A DNA stretch of 64,000 bases from JABFSM01 sp052389555. Its GTDB lineage: Bacteria > Gemmatimonadota > Gemmatimonadetes > Gemmatimonadales > GWC2-71-9. The translations under genes and the position numbers were made by a program. The notes under the pieces are model-generated. The model was not told the DNA's origin. It made no database searches and was given only the letters and a program-made list of their open reading frames with translations. This document shows positions 50,105 through 58,551 of this stretch, in pieces (positions within the stretch are counted from its first letter, which is position 1; the number at the start of each line of letters is the position of its first letter). Where the stretch lies: positions 6,517 through 70,516 of the forward strand of contig JBQTHV010000015.1 in assembly GCA_052389555.1 (NCBI GenBank). Reading direction: 5' to 3'.

Positions 50105-51699
50105 CCTTCGACTCGCCGCTCCTGCTGCTGCTCGCACCGCTCATGGGCGGCGTGTTAGGAGGGCTTGGCTGGCTCGCCCGGCGGGCCCGGCTCCGGGCCA
50201 CCGCGATCTGGTCGCCTGCGAGCGCGGCCCCGGTACTCCGAACCGGGCGGGCCGGACCCTGGCTCCTGGGCGCCGCCGGCCTGCTCGGTGGGATTGGACT
50301 GGCCGGGCCGCGCTGGGGCCGAAGTGTGACCGAGCGAGAGGGCCGCGCCCTCAATCTCGCGATCGGAGTGGACATCAGCCGCTCGATGCTGGCCGAGGAC
50401 GTCGCGCCAAACCGGCTCCAGCGCGCGGTGGGCGAAGCGCAGCGGCTCGTGCAGGACGCGCGGGGTGATCGCCTCGCGCTGCTCGGGTTTTCCAGCCGGA
50501 GCTACATCCTGACGCCGCTCACGCTCGATGACGGCGCTGTGACCCTGCAGCTCGATGCCCTCGATCCCGAGATCGCGAGCGAAGGCGGCACCGACCTCGA
50601 AGCGGTCCTGGTGCAGGGCGGCGAGTTGCTCAACGCGGCCGCCGAGCGAGGCGCTCGGGTCCTGGTGCTCTTCACCGATGGAGAAACCCACGGCTCGATC
50701 GACGCCGCGCAGGCTGCCGCCCGGGCGCTCCGCGACGCCGGCATCACCCTGGTCATGGTGGGAGAGGGGGACACCCTGCTGGCGCGGATTCCGATTCGCG
50801 ACGAGCAAGGCAGACTCACCGGCTACCAGACCGATGAGGTCGACGAGATCGTGCACACCTGGCGGCGCGACGATGTGCTCCGGAGTCTGGCCGATGCGGC
50901 GGGCGGAGTCCTGATCTCCGCCACCGATGCCGATCAGGCCGGCGGCATTCGCCGGGTGCTGGAGGGACTGGAGCGCAGCGCGACGCGCGAGGAGCGGCGC
51001 GAGGAAATGCCCCCGCGCGGGTGGCTGTTCGGTTTCTTCGCCCTCGCCCTGGTCGCCCTGCAAGCGGCCTGGCGCCGCGGGCCGGCCATTGCGGGGGTGC
51101 TCCTCACTCTCGGGTCGCTCGGGACCGGGTCGGCTCAGCGCCCCTCGGCGGGAAGCCGGCTGCTCGAACGGCATGACACGACCCGCGCGGCGGCCGCGTT
51201 CGCGGAAGAGGCCGCGCGCGGGCGGGTGAGTCCGGATACCGCATACTTCAATGCCGGCACCGCGGCGCTCGCCCGAGCCCGGTTTGCCGAGGCGCGGCGC
51301 TGGCTCGGGCTGGCGGCCCGTTCCCTCGATCCGGAGCTCCGATTCCGGGCGCTTTACAATCTCGGTCTGGTCGCGTTCCACGAAGCGCTGCGCAACCCGG
51401 AACGAAAGACCGAGCTGCACCAGGAAGCCGCGGCGCGATTCCGCGAGGCCCTGTTGCTCGAGCCGGAATCCTTCGACGCCAAGTGGAACCTCGAGTTGGT
51501 GCAGACGCTTCCCCCGCCGGGCGGGGGCGGCGCTGCAGCGCAGTCGCGCGCACCGCCAGCCACCCGGCCCGCCGGGGCGGTAGCGCTGACCGATGCCGAG
51601 CAGATTCTCAATTCGGTCGAACGGTCGGAACGCGAAGTGCTTGCGGAACAAGCCCGCCGCCGCCGCGCGACCCAGGTCACTCCCCGTAAAGACTGGTGA
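50101..51699 (+). CDS. BatB-BatC fusion: VWA domain plus TPR domain
   Basis: 532 residues. N-terminal helices, VWA domain with MIDAS DISRSM and TDGETHGSID, membrane helix near residue 305-320, then a second part with a signal-like stretch (GVLLTLGSLGTGSAQR) and TPR repeats (DTAYFNAGTAALARARFAEARRWLGLA; RFRALYNLGLVAFHEAL; FREALLLEPESFDAKWNLELVQTLPPP). In other genomes BatB and BatC are separate; here they are one polypeptide with an internal hydrophobic segment. Confidence 0.85.
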   Translation: MTFDSPLLLLLAPLMGGVLGGLGWLARRARLRATAIWSPASAAPVLRTGRAGPWLLGAAGLLGGIGLAGPRWGRSVTEREGRALNLAIGVDISRSMLAEDVAPNRLQRAVGEAQRLVQDARGDRLALLGFSSRSYILTPLTLDDGAVTLQLDALDPEIASEGGTDLEAVLVQGGELLNAAAERGARVLVLFTDGETHGSIDAAQAAARALRDAGITLVMVGEGDTLLARIPIRDEQGRLTGYQTDEVDEIVHTWRRDDVLRSLADAAGGVLISATDADQAGGIRRVLEGLERSATREERREEMPPRGWLFGFFALALVALQAAWRRGPAIAGVLLTLGSLGTGSAQRPSAGSRLLERHDTTRAAAAFAEEAARGRVSPDTAYFNAGTAALARARFAEARRWLGLAARSLDPELRFRALYNLGLVAFHEALRNPERKTELHQEAAARFREALLLEPESFDAKWNLELVQTLPPPGGGGAAAQSRAPPATRPAGAVALTDAEQILNSVERSEREVLAEQARRRRATQVTPRKDW

Positions 51700-53684
51700 A
51701 ATCGCTTCTCGTTCTGACCCTTCTGCAACCGGCCCAGGGTGGGCTCGAGTCGGACATTGCCGCGCTCATCGCGCGAGTGCCCCCGCCGGCGCGGCGGGGC
51801 GCCCCGTCGGTCGTGAATGTGGTCTCGAGCGATCGGGTCTTCGCGGGCGATCAACTGAACGTCCTCACCGCCGCGTGGTTACCGCGCTCGCTCCGGCTTA
51901 GGCTTCGCCAGGCCCCCACCCTGACGCCACCGGCGCTTACCGGCGTATGGTCCATTCCGCGCCGTCCCATTTCGGGTGCCGTCGCGGTCTACGAAGGGGA
52001 GACCGAGAGCTATGACCTCTTTGTCGGCGCGCAGACGGTGTATCCCCTCAACCCCGGTCTGCTGACGATTCCACCGGCTCGCCTGAGCTGGGTGCAGCCG
52101 CGGGCCGGAGGAGAAGAGCGATCCCAGGCGGTCGAGAGCCCATCGCTGCTGGTGCAGGTGCGCGAGCTGCCGGCTGCCGGTCAACCGTCGCAGCTGCCCG
52201 GACCACCTCCCATCGCACGCGACCTGCGCATTGAGTATCGGCTGGGCGCTGGAGCGGGCCGCGCCGGCGCCGTCCTTCCGGTTGAGGTTGCGCTGAGCGG
52301 GGCCGGCGGCATTCCGCTGTGGCCCGCTCCCGAATTGAGCTGGCCCTCCGGCGTGCGCGCCTACGATCAGGGAGCGGAAACCGAGTTCCAGCCTCGCGGC
52401 TCCCGGCTCTTCGGGACTCGCCGGTTTCGATTCTCTCTGGTGCCCGACTCGGCCGGCGGGCTGTCACTGCCGCCGATCGAGTATCCCCACTTCGATCCGG
52501 TGACCGCCGGCTACCGGACCGCGCGCACCCCGGGCATCGTGGTTCCCATTCTGGAAGCAGCACCGGTCACCGATCAGCGATTTCCTCTGCCGTTGCTGGT
52601 CCCGAGGTCTCCGACGCTCGCGGAGCGGCTGCTTCGAATGCCGGGTTATGTGCTCTGGATCCTGGCGCTCCTGCCGGTGGGCTTGATCGGCGTGGTCGCG
52701 GCGTGGAAACGCCGGCGCCGCCAGCCCAAGCCCGCGGCGCTGCCGAGCCCTGCCGAGGAACTCGAATTGCTGTTCCAGTCGCTCCCTGCGCCGCGCGCCG
52801 GTGCGAGGCGGAGCGCGCTGATTGCCGCGCTGCGGGACGCCGGACTCGAGCGCGCCGCCGCCGGCCGGCTGGTCCATCTGCATCTTGCCGTTGAGGCGTC
52901 CCGGTACGGTCCACCCGACGTGACTGCCGGTGCGTCTCCCCGGGAGCCGGAGATCGCCGCCGCGCTCGACCAGGTGCCTGGTCGGATCCGCGGTGCCAAG
53001 GTTGGCGCGCTTCTGGTCCTGGGCTGGCTCGGGGCCCTGGCCCGGCCCGGTGCGGCGCAAACCGGTCTCGACTTGTACCAGCGCCAGCAGTATGCGGCGG
53101 CAGCCGGGGCCCTGCGCGCGGAAGCGGAGCGCGACCCTAACCCGGCGCGCTGGTACAATCTCGCCGCGGCGGAGTATCTGAGCCGGCGCGACGCGCATGC
53201 CGCGGCGGCGTTGCTGCGCGCGCGGGCCCAGGCGCCGCGGAATCCCCGCATGGCCGCGTTGTGGAACGAGCTGGCCCGCGCCTATCCCGCCTTGCGCGCC
53301 GCCGAGCCATCTTCTCCGCTTCCGCTCTCGGCCGATGAGTGGTTTGCGCTGGCGATCCTCGGTGCCTGGGTCGGGTTCGCCTGGTATCTCTGGCCGGGAC
53401 CCCGCCTCAAGCTTTGGGTGCTGGCCCTGGTTCTCGCTCTGGGGCTGGCGCTCTTGGGTGCGATCCGGCAGGCCGAAGAGCCGGGCGAGCGCGCGGTGCT
53501 GATGGGCGGGGCGAGTCTCCGGGTTTCGCCCCATGGCCTCGCGCCGGCGGTGAGCAGCATTCCGGCCTTCAGCGTCGTGGAGCCGCTCCGAGCCCAAGGC
53601 GAGTGGTGGCTGGTACGCTCTTCGGGCGGTGAGGGTTGGATACCCTCGGATATCCTCGCACTGTCTTCAGGCGGTAGTAAGTAG
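51696..53684 (+). CDS. BatD-BatE fusion: oxygen-tolerance domain, TPR and SH3 domain
   Basis: 662 residues. Signal-like start (LLVLTLLQPAQG), a long beta-rich BatD periplasmic part (DRVFAGDQLNVLTAAW..., ISGAVAVYEGETESYDLFVG), membrane helix near 315-335 (PGYVLWILALLPVGLIGVVAAW), a cytoplasmic stretch, a second internal signal-like segment (LLVLGWLGALARPGAAQTG), TPR-like repeats, two further helices and a bacterial SH3 domain (AVLMGGASLRVSPHG...WWLVRSSGGEGWIPSDIL). Combines what are usually BatD and BatE. Confidence 0.8.
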   Translation: MKSLLVLTLLQPAQGGLESDIAALIARVPPPARRGAPSVVNVVSSDRVFAGDQLNVLTAAWLPRSLRLRLRQAPTLTPPALTGVWSIPRRPISGAVAVYEGETESYDLFVGAQTVYPLNPGLLTIPPARLSWVQPRAGGEERSQAVESPSLLVQVRELPAAGQPSQLPGPPPIARDLRIEYRLGAGAGRAGAVLPVEVALSGAGGIPLWPAPELSWPSGVRAYDQGAETEFQPRGSRLFGTRRFRFSLVPDSAGGLSLPPIEYPHFDPVTAGYRTARTPGIVVPILEAAPVTDQRFPLPLLVPRSPTLAERLLRMPGYVLWILALLPVGLIGVVAAWKRRRRQPKPAALPSPAEELELLFQSLPAPRAGARRSALIAALRDAGLERAAAGRLVHLHLAVEASRYGPPDVTAGASPREPEIAAALDQVPGRIRGAKVGALLVLGWLGALARPGAAQTGLDLYQRQQYAAAAGALRAEAERDPNPARWYNLAAAEYLSRRDAHAAAALLRARAQAPRNPRMAALWNELARAYPALRAAEPSSPLPLSADEWFALAILGAWVGFAWYLWPGPRLKLWVLALVLALGLALLGAIRQAEEPGERAVLMGGASLRVSPHGLAPAVSSIPAFSVVEPLRAQGEWWLVRSSGGEGWIPSDILALSSGGSK

Positions 53685-53690
53685 GAGGCT
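53671..53690 (+). repeat. Single GGTAGTAAGTAGGAGG unit at the Bat-operon 3' end
   Basis: GGCGGTAGTAAGTAGGAGGC overlaps the last codons and stop of the BatD-E gene (SGGSK then TAG). Lone relative of the GGAGGTAGTAAGCA family at 42664 and 56301. Confidence 0.45.
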
Positions 53691-53717
53691 ATCTCCGGTT
53701 CATCTAGATTCCTCGCA

Positions 53718-55406
53718 ATGCGCATAACAATCCTGCCGGATTCAGTCGCAAACCAGATCGCTGCCGGCGAAGTCGTGGAGCGGCCTGCCTCGGTCGTGAA
53801 AGAGCTGATCGAGAACGCGCTCGATGCCGGCGCGCGGCACCTGCGAGTCGAGCTGGAGCAGGGCGGCAAGACCCTCATCGCGGTGAGCGATGACGGGTGC
53901 GGCATGGATCCTCAGGACGCGGTCCTGGCCCTCGATCGACACGCCACGAGCAAGATCGCGCGCGCGAGCGACCTGATCGGCGTGCGCACGTTCGGGTTTC
54001 GAGGCGAAGCCCTTCCCGCTATCGCGTCGGTCTCGCGCTTCACGATGACGACTTCCGACGGCGGTGAAGCGACCGAGGTCATGGTGACCGGAGGCCGCCT
54101 GGAGCGGGTGGAGCGGGCGGTGCGCCAGCGCGGAACCACCGTGATGGTGCGGGGGCTCTTCTTCAACACGCCGGCCCGCCGCAAGTTCCTGCGCTCGGTG
54201 CCGTCCGAGAACCGCGCGGCGACCGAAGCGGTGACGGTGCTGGCCCTGGCCCATCCCGAAACGGGATTCGAGCTCATCGTTGACGGGGCCACCCGGCTCG
54301 CGGTTCCCCCGGATCAGGATGAGCCCGCACGGCTCGTCGGGGCGTGGGGCGACCACCTGGCCGGCACCCTGGTACCGGTACGCTATGCCGCCGGTGCGGT
54401 GCAGGTCGCGGGTTATGTGCAGCGGCCGGGCGACGCCGCACCCACCGGCCGGCGGGTCCAACTCTTCGTCAACGGCCGGCCCTTCCGCGATCCGTTCCTG
54501 ATCCGTGCGGCCGAAGCGGGTTATCGCTCCGCCATTCACCCGGGGGACCGGCCCAGTCTCCTCCTGCATCTCTCGGTGGATCCGTCCGAGGTGGATGTGA
54601 ACGTTCACCCTGCCAAACTCGAAGTCCGGTTCCGGGACCGGATCGCGGTCGAGCGCACCGTCGAGGAAGCGGTGCGGGATGCGCTGGGCCAACTCGAAGC
54701 GGCGGTGCCGGTGGGTGAGTGGAGACCGGCTCCTCGGGAATCGGGAATCGGGAGTCGGGAATCGGGAACGGAAGGGGCGACCCTCGACTTCCCGACTCCC
54801 GACCCCCGACTCCCGACTTCCGATGAGAGCCGCTTCGAGCCTCGGGTGACCCAGCTTTTCTCGAGCTATCTCACCTTCGAGGGCCCCGAGGGCCTCGTCA
54901 TCGTGGATCAGCACTCCGCCCACGAGCGGGTGCTCTTCGAAGAGGTGATGCGGCACCTCACTAACGGGGGGATCGCCGCGAGCCAGCGGCTCTTGTTTCC
55001 CGAAACCGTGGAGCTCACCGACGAAGAGCTCGAGGCGGTCGAGCGGCATCGCGAGGCGCTGGAAGCGGTCGGGTACCAGGTCGCGCCGTTCGGCGGCCGG
55101 ACCGTCGTGATCCACGCGGTGCCGGCACCGCACCCGCGGTTCGAGGCGGTCGCGTGTTTTCGCGAGCTGGTCGCCGATCTCGCGCGGGGCCGCTTCGGGG
55201 GATGGGCCAACCGGCTCGAGCGGTTCGCGGCGACCTACGCGTGCCGGGCCGCGGTAAAGGCCGGGACGCCGCTGTCCGATTCGGAGATGCGGGCGCTGCT
55301 CTTGCGTCTCTTCGAAACCAAGTTGCCGCCGCACGACGTGCACGGCCGGAGCACCATCGTCCAACTTCCCCGGGTGGAGCTGGAGCGCCGGTTTGGGCGA
55401 CAATAA
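53718..55406 (+). CDS. mutL: DNA mismatch repair protein MutL
   Basis: 562 residues. GHKL ATPase: EVVERPASVVKELIENALDAGA, VSDDGCGMDPQDAVLALDRHATSKI, GVRTFGFRGEALPAIASVS; transducer domain VNVHPAKLEVRF; C-terminal domain VIVDQHSAHERVLFEEVM, CRAAVKAGTPLSDSEMRALL, ending in HGRSTIVQLPRVELERRFGRQ. The DQHAxHERxxxE endonuclease motif appears as DQHSAHERVLFEE, so a nicking MutL is likely. The flexible linker contains an in-frame degenerate repeat (54736-54822, residues ~340-368). Confidence 0.93.
   Translation: MRITILPDSVANQIAAGEVVERPASVVKELIENALDAGARHLRVELEQGGKTLIAVSDDGCGMDPQDAVLALDRHATSKIARASDLIGVRTFGFRGEALPAIASVSRFTMTTSDGGEATEVMVTGGRLERVERAVRQRGTTVMVRGLFFNTPARRKFLRSVPSENRAATEAVTVLALAHPETGFELIVDGATRLAVPPDQDEPARLVGAWGDHLAGTLVPVRYAAGAVQVAGYVQRPGDAAPTGRRVQLFVNGRPFRDPFLIRAAEAGYRSAIHPGDRPSLLLHLSVDPSEVDVNVHPAKLEVRFRDRIAVERTVEEAVRDALGQLEAAVPVGEWRPAPRESGIGSRESGTEGATLDFPTPDPRLPTSDESRFEPRVTQLFSSYLTFEGPEGLVIVDQHSAHERVLFEEVMRHLTNGGIAASQRLLFPETVELTDEELEAVERHREALEAVGYQVAPFGGRTVVIHAVPAPHPRFEAVACFRELVADLARGRFGGWANRLERFAATYACRAAVKAGTPLSDSEMRALLLRLFETKLPPHDVHGRSTIVQLPRVELERRFGRQ
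54736..54822 (+). repeat. GGGAATCGGGAGTC hairpin repeat inside the mutL linker
   Basis: Left arm 54736-54767: four units of TCGGGAATC/TCGGGAGTC; right arm 54788-54822: CCCGACTC, CCCGACCC, CCCGACTC, CCCGACTT, in inverse orientation. In frame with mutL, encoding RESGIGSRESGTEG...FPTPDPRLPTSD. Would give a stem in the mRNA. Closely related in sequence to 27017-27107. Confidence 0.75.
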
Positions 55407-56322
55407 GGTCCCGATCATCGTGGGACCGACCGCCATCGGCAAGACCGCCGTGGCGCTGGCGCTCGCGGCCCACCTGCCCATCGAGGTCATCTCGGCCGAC
55501 TCGCGCCAGATCTATCGCCGCCTCGACATCGGCACCGCGAAACCCACTCGCCGTGAGCGCCAACGGGTGCCGCACCATGGGATCGATCTGGTCGAGCCGG
55601 GCACGCGGTACAGCGCGGGTCACTTCGCGCGCGAAGCAGCGGGATGGATCGCCGAAGCAAGACGCCGGGGCCGGTTGCCGGTCGTGGTTGGGGGTACCGG
55701 ACTCTATATTCGCGCACTGGCTGAAGGTCTGTTCGAGGAACCCCCGCTCGACCCCGACCGACGCCGGGCGCTGGAACACTGGATCGGAAGCCTGGAGCCG
55801 GCCGATCTCGTGCGCTGGGCGGGCCGGCTCGATCCCGGTTTCGCGGGTGGGGGGCGCCAGCGTGCCGTGCGGGCGATCGAGATCGCGCTGCTCACGGGCC
55901 GACCCCTCTCGGGATGGCACCGGCGGACTCCGGCCGCGGCGACACTCACGCCGTGGTACCTGCGGCTCGCCGCGCCGCGAGCGGTGCTGGCGCAGCGCAT
56001 CCGCACCCGCACAGAGGAGATGTTGCGCCGCGGGTTAATCGAGGAAGTCGCTGCGGTGCTGAGCGAAGGGCTTCCGGCTGACGCGCCGGGCCTCACCGGC
56101 GTCGGGATTCGCCAGGCGGTCGACTATCTCCACGGCCGGCTCTCCCGCGAGCGGGTGGCCGATGCGATCGTCACCGCGACGCGCCAGTACGCCAAGCGGC
56201 AGGAAACCTGGTTTCGGCACCAGCTTCGCGGTGCCAGGCTGACGCTCGACGCGACTCAACCGGTCGAGGATCTCGCCCGGTCTATTGCGGATGCATGGAA
56301 GGAGGTAGTAAGCAGGAGGTAG
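55393..56322 (+). CDS. miaA: tRNA dimethylallyltransferase
   Basis: 309 residues from TTG 55393, overlapping mutL by 14 bp. P-loop GPTAIGKT at residues 11-18, then EVISADSRQIYRRLDIGTAKPT and GGTGLYIRAL, GVGIRQAVDYL, TRQYAKRQETWFR, the standard MiaA blocks. Isopentenylates A37 of UNN-reading tRNAs. The last codons and stop (KEVVSRR, TAG) come from the GGAGGTAGTAAGCA repeat that begins at 56301. Confidence 0.93.
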   Translation: MGDNKVPIIVGPTAIGKTAVALALAAHLPIEVISADSRQIYRRLDIGTAKPTRRERQRVPHHGIDLVEPGTRYSAGHFAREAAGWIAEARRRGRLPVVVGGTGLYIRALAEGLFEEPPLDPDRRRALEHWIGSLEPADLVRWAGRLDPGFAGGGRQRAVRAIEIALLTGRPLSGWHRRTPAAATLTPWYLRLAAPRAVLAQRIRTRTEEMLRRGLIEEVAAVLSEGLPADAPGLTGVGIRQAVDYLHGRLSRERVADAIVTATRQYAKRQETWFRHQLRGARLTLDATQPVEDLARSIADAWKEVVSRR

Positions 56323-56410
56323 TAAGTAGGGAAGTCGAGGAGCCAGCCCGCCCTCGTGAGCAAGCTGGGCTCGGTTTGTCCCTACTCACTACCTCCTGCT
56401 TACTACCTCC
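56301..56410 (+). repeat. GGAGGTAGTAAGCA hairpin repeat (miaA 3' end to bshA leader)
   Basis: Left arm 56301-56332 and right arm 56379-56410 are inverted copies with one mismatch in 32; 46-base centre starting AAGTCGAGG. The left arm supplies the miaA stop codon; the right arm ends 12 bases before the bshA ATG. Same family as the pair flanking the four-helix-bundle gene (42664-43210), sharing also the GGGA-NN-TCGAGG core. Confidence 0.85.
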
Positions 56411-56422
56411 TAAAGAGACGAT

Positions 56423-57547
56423 ATGAAGATCGGCATAACCTGCTACCCCACCTACGGCGGCTCCGGCGCCCTCGCGACGGAGCTGGGGCTTGATCTCGCC
56501 CGGCGGGGGCACGAGGTGCACTTCATCACCTACGCGATGCCGTTCCGGCTCCGGGGCTACGTCGAGCGGGTCTATTTCCACGAGGTGGACACCGTCTCGG
56601 GGCGCTACCCTCTCTTCGAGCATTATCCCTATACCCTCGCGCTCGCCTCCAAGCAGCACGAAGTGGCCCTGCGGGAAAAACTCGACGTGCTGCACGTGCA
56701 TTACGCGATCCCCCACGCCACCACGGCCTGGATCGCGCGGCAGATGCTCGGTGCGCAGCATCCGATCAAAGTCATTACGACGCTACATGGCACCGACATT
56801 ACCCTGGTGGGGCAGGAAGAGAGCTTTCACGCGATTACCAAGTTCTCGATCGAGCAGTCCGATGCGGTTACCGCGGTCTCCGAGTTCCTCAAGGAGGAGA
56901 CCCTCCGCGCTTTCGGCTGCCGCGAGTGCCGGATCGCGGTGATTCCCAACTTCGTGAAGCTCGACGAGTACTTCCCGGCGCCCGCCAAGGAAAGGGACGG
57001 CCTGTGCCCCGCCGGGTGCAAGCTGCTGATCCATGTCTCCAACTTCCGCGAGGTGAAGCGGGTTAGGGACGTGGTGCGGATCTTCGCGCGGGTGCGCCGG
57101 ACCATGCCCTCGGTCCTGCTCATGATCGGTGACGGCCCCGAGCGTGCCGACGCCGAGCGGGAGAGCCGCGAGCTCGGCGTGGACGGCGACGTCCGCTTCC
57201 TGGGACGGATCGATACCGTGGCGCCGCTGCTCCAGCAGAGCGATCTCTTCCTGCTGCCGAGTCAGAGCGAGTCGTTCGGGCTCGCCGCGCTCGAGGCCAT
57301 GGCGTGTGGCGTTCCGGTGGTGGCGAGCCGGGCCGGCGGCCTGCCGGAGCTGATTCTCGACGGTGAAACGGGCGTCCTCGAGCCGCCCGGTTCCGTTGAA
57401 GCGATGGCGCGCCGTGCCGCCGAGCTGCTCCGCGACACGGCGCGCCACCGCGCGATGAGCGAAGCGGCGGCGGCGCGCGCGTTGGCATTTGCGGCGGACC
57501 GCATCGTTCCCCGCTACGAGGCCCTCTATCAACAGGTGGCGGGTTGA
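56423..57547 (+). CDS. bshA: N-acetyl-alpha-D-glucosaminyl L-malate synthase (bacillithiol synthesis)
   Basis: 374 residues. GT4 enzyme with BshA-specific N-terminus GITCYPTYGGSGALATELGL, and FHEVDTVSGRYPLFEHYPYTLALASKQHEVA, LHVHYAIPHATTAWIARQML, TTLHGTDITLVGQEESF, IPNFVKLDEYFP, HVSNFREVKRV, and SESFGLAALEAMACGVPVVAS in the donor site. First step of bacillithiol. bshB and bshC are not in the window. Last base overlaps uppP (TTGA). Confidence 0.93.
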   Translation: MKIGITCYPTYGGSGALATELGLDLARRGHEVHFITYAMPFRLRGYVERVYFHEVDTVSGRYPLFEHYPYTLALASKQHEVALREKLDVLHVHYAIPHATTAWIARQMLGAQHPIKVITTLHGTDITLVGQEESFHAITKFSIEQSDAVTAVSEFLKEETLRAFGCRECRIAVIPNFVKLDEYFPAPAKERDGLCPAGCKLLIHVSNFREVKRVRDVVRIFARVRRTMPSVLLMIGDGPERADAERESRELGVDGDVRFLGRIDTVAPLLQQSDLFLLPSQSESFGLAALEAMACGVPVVASRAGGLPELILDGETGVLEPPGSVEAMARRAAELLRDTARHRAMSEAAAARALAFAADRIVPRYEALYQQVAG

Positions 57548-58425
57548 CCCTGACCGGCTGGGATGGCTTGCTCATCGGGCTGGTCCAGGGTCTTACCGAG
57601 TTCCTTCCGATTTCGAGCTCGGGCCACCTGGTGCTCGCGGAACGGCTGGTGGGCTACGAGCCACGCGGGGTGTTCGTCGAGGTGGCGGTTCACGTCGCCA
57701 CGCTGCTCTCGGTGGTCATCGCCTATCGGGGAAGGATTGCCGAGTTGCTCGGCGATCTGCTTACCAGGAGGCGCGGCGGGTGGCGCTACATCGGGCTCCT
57801 GCTCCTCGCCTCCGTTCCGGCCGGGATAGCCGGCATCCTGGGGCGTGACTACTTCGAGCGGACCTTCCATTCGCTGCCCGCGTTAGGCTGGAACTTCCTG
57901 ATCACGGCCGGCTTGCTCTGGAGTACCCGCTATATCCCTCGGCGCTCGGCGCTCGGCGCTCGTGGCTCGGCGCTTGGCGCTCGAGAGCCGAGGGCCGAGA
58001 ACCGAGAGCCGAGTACCGACGTGCCGAGTGCCGAGAGCCGAGCGCCGAGCCACGTTCCGACCATCCGCCAAGCGCTCATCATCGGCCTCGCCCAAGCCGT
58101 CGCCATTCTGCCCGGGGTATCCCGCTCGGGTGCCACCATCACCGCCGGGTTATGGACCGGACTTGCTCCAGCCCAGGCCGCCGAGTTCTCGTTCCTCATG
58201 TCGATCATCGTGATCGCGGGATCGGGCTTGCTCGAAGCCCGCCACCTGGTCCAGGGCACCCAGGACGTGTCGTTCGGACTCGCCGTCGCATTCGTCGCCG
58301 CATTGCTCGCCGGGATCGCCGCGATCAAGCTGCTCGTGCTGCTCCTTCGGCGCGGCCGGTTTCACGTCTTCGCGCCGTATGTCGCAGTGCTCGGCGTGCT
58401 GTGCTTGCTGTGGTTTGCGTTCTGA
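57544..58425 (+). CDS. uppP: Undecaprenyl-diphosphate phosphatase UppP/BacA with in-frame repeat insertion
   Basis: 293 residues from TTG 57544. Catalytic motifs GLVQGLTEFLPISSSGHLVLAERL (first Glu and Ser) and the second half ALIIGLAQAVAILPGVSRSGATITAGLW (Arg and Ser in PGVSRSG) are intact; about eight membrane helices. Recycles the C55 lipid carrier. Between the two halves, residues ~132-171, lies an in-frame degenerate hairpin repeat (57939-58054) that lengthens a cytoplasmic/periplasmic loop with SALGARGSALGAREPRAENREPS... without breaking any motif. Confidence 0.92.
   Translation: MTLTGWDGLLIGLVQGLTEFLPISSSGHLVLAERLVGYEPRGVFVEVAVHVATLLSVVIAYRGRIAELLGDLLTRRRGGWRYIGLLLLASVPAGIAGILGRDYFERTFHSLPALGWNFLITAGLLWSTRYIPRRSALGARGSALGAREPRAENREPSTDVPSAESRAPSHVPTIRQALIIGLAQAVAILPGVSRSGATITAGLWTGLAPAQAAEFSFLMSIIVIAGSGLLEARHLVQGTQDVSFGLAVAFVAALLAGIAAIKLLVLLLRRGRFHVFAPYVAVLGVLCLLWFAF
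57939..58054 (+). repeat. GCCGAGCGCCGAG hairpin repeat inside uppP
   Basis: Left arm 57939-57986 has CGGCGCTCGGCGCTCGGCGC and CGTGGCTCGGCGCTTGGCGC; right arm 57989-58054 has inverted units ending GAGCGCCGAGCCACG (58040-58054), which is also found verbatim in the NlpC gene (61221-61235). Entirely in frame (116 bp including partial codons). Encoded peptide is Arg/Ala/Ser/Pro-rich. Confidence 0.8.
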
Positions 58426-58426
58426 A

Positions 58427-58551
58427 GGGAGTAGGGAATAGGGAGTAGGGAATCGGTATGGACAGCGAAGATCGGGTATTTGGGGATCTGGGTTCGGCTG
58501 CCGGGAGTGCGCCCGTCAGCCCTACCCCCTACTCCCTATCCCCTACTCCCT
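58427..58551 (+). repeat. GGGAGTAGGGAATAGGG hairpin repeat containing the birA start
   Basis: Left arm 58427-58452 lies just after the uppP stop; right arm 58526-58551 is its inverse with a few mismatches and is translated as part of the birA N-terminus (SPTPYSLSPTPC). The birA ATG at 58458 is in the centre of the hairpin. Related to 27017-27107. Confidence 0.75.
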
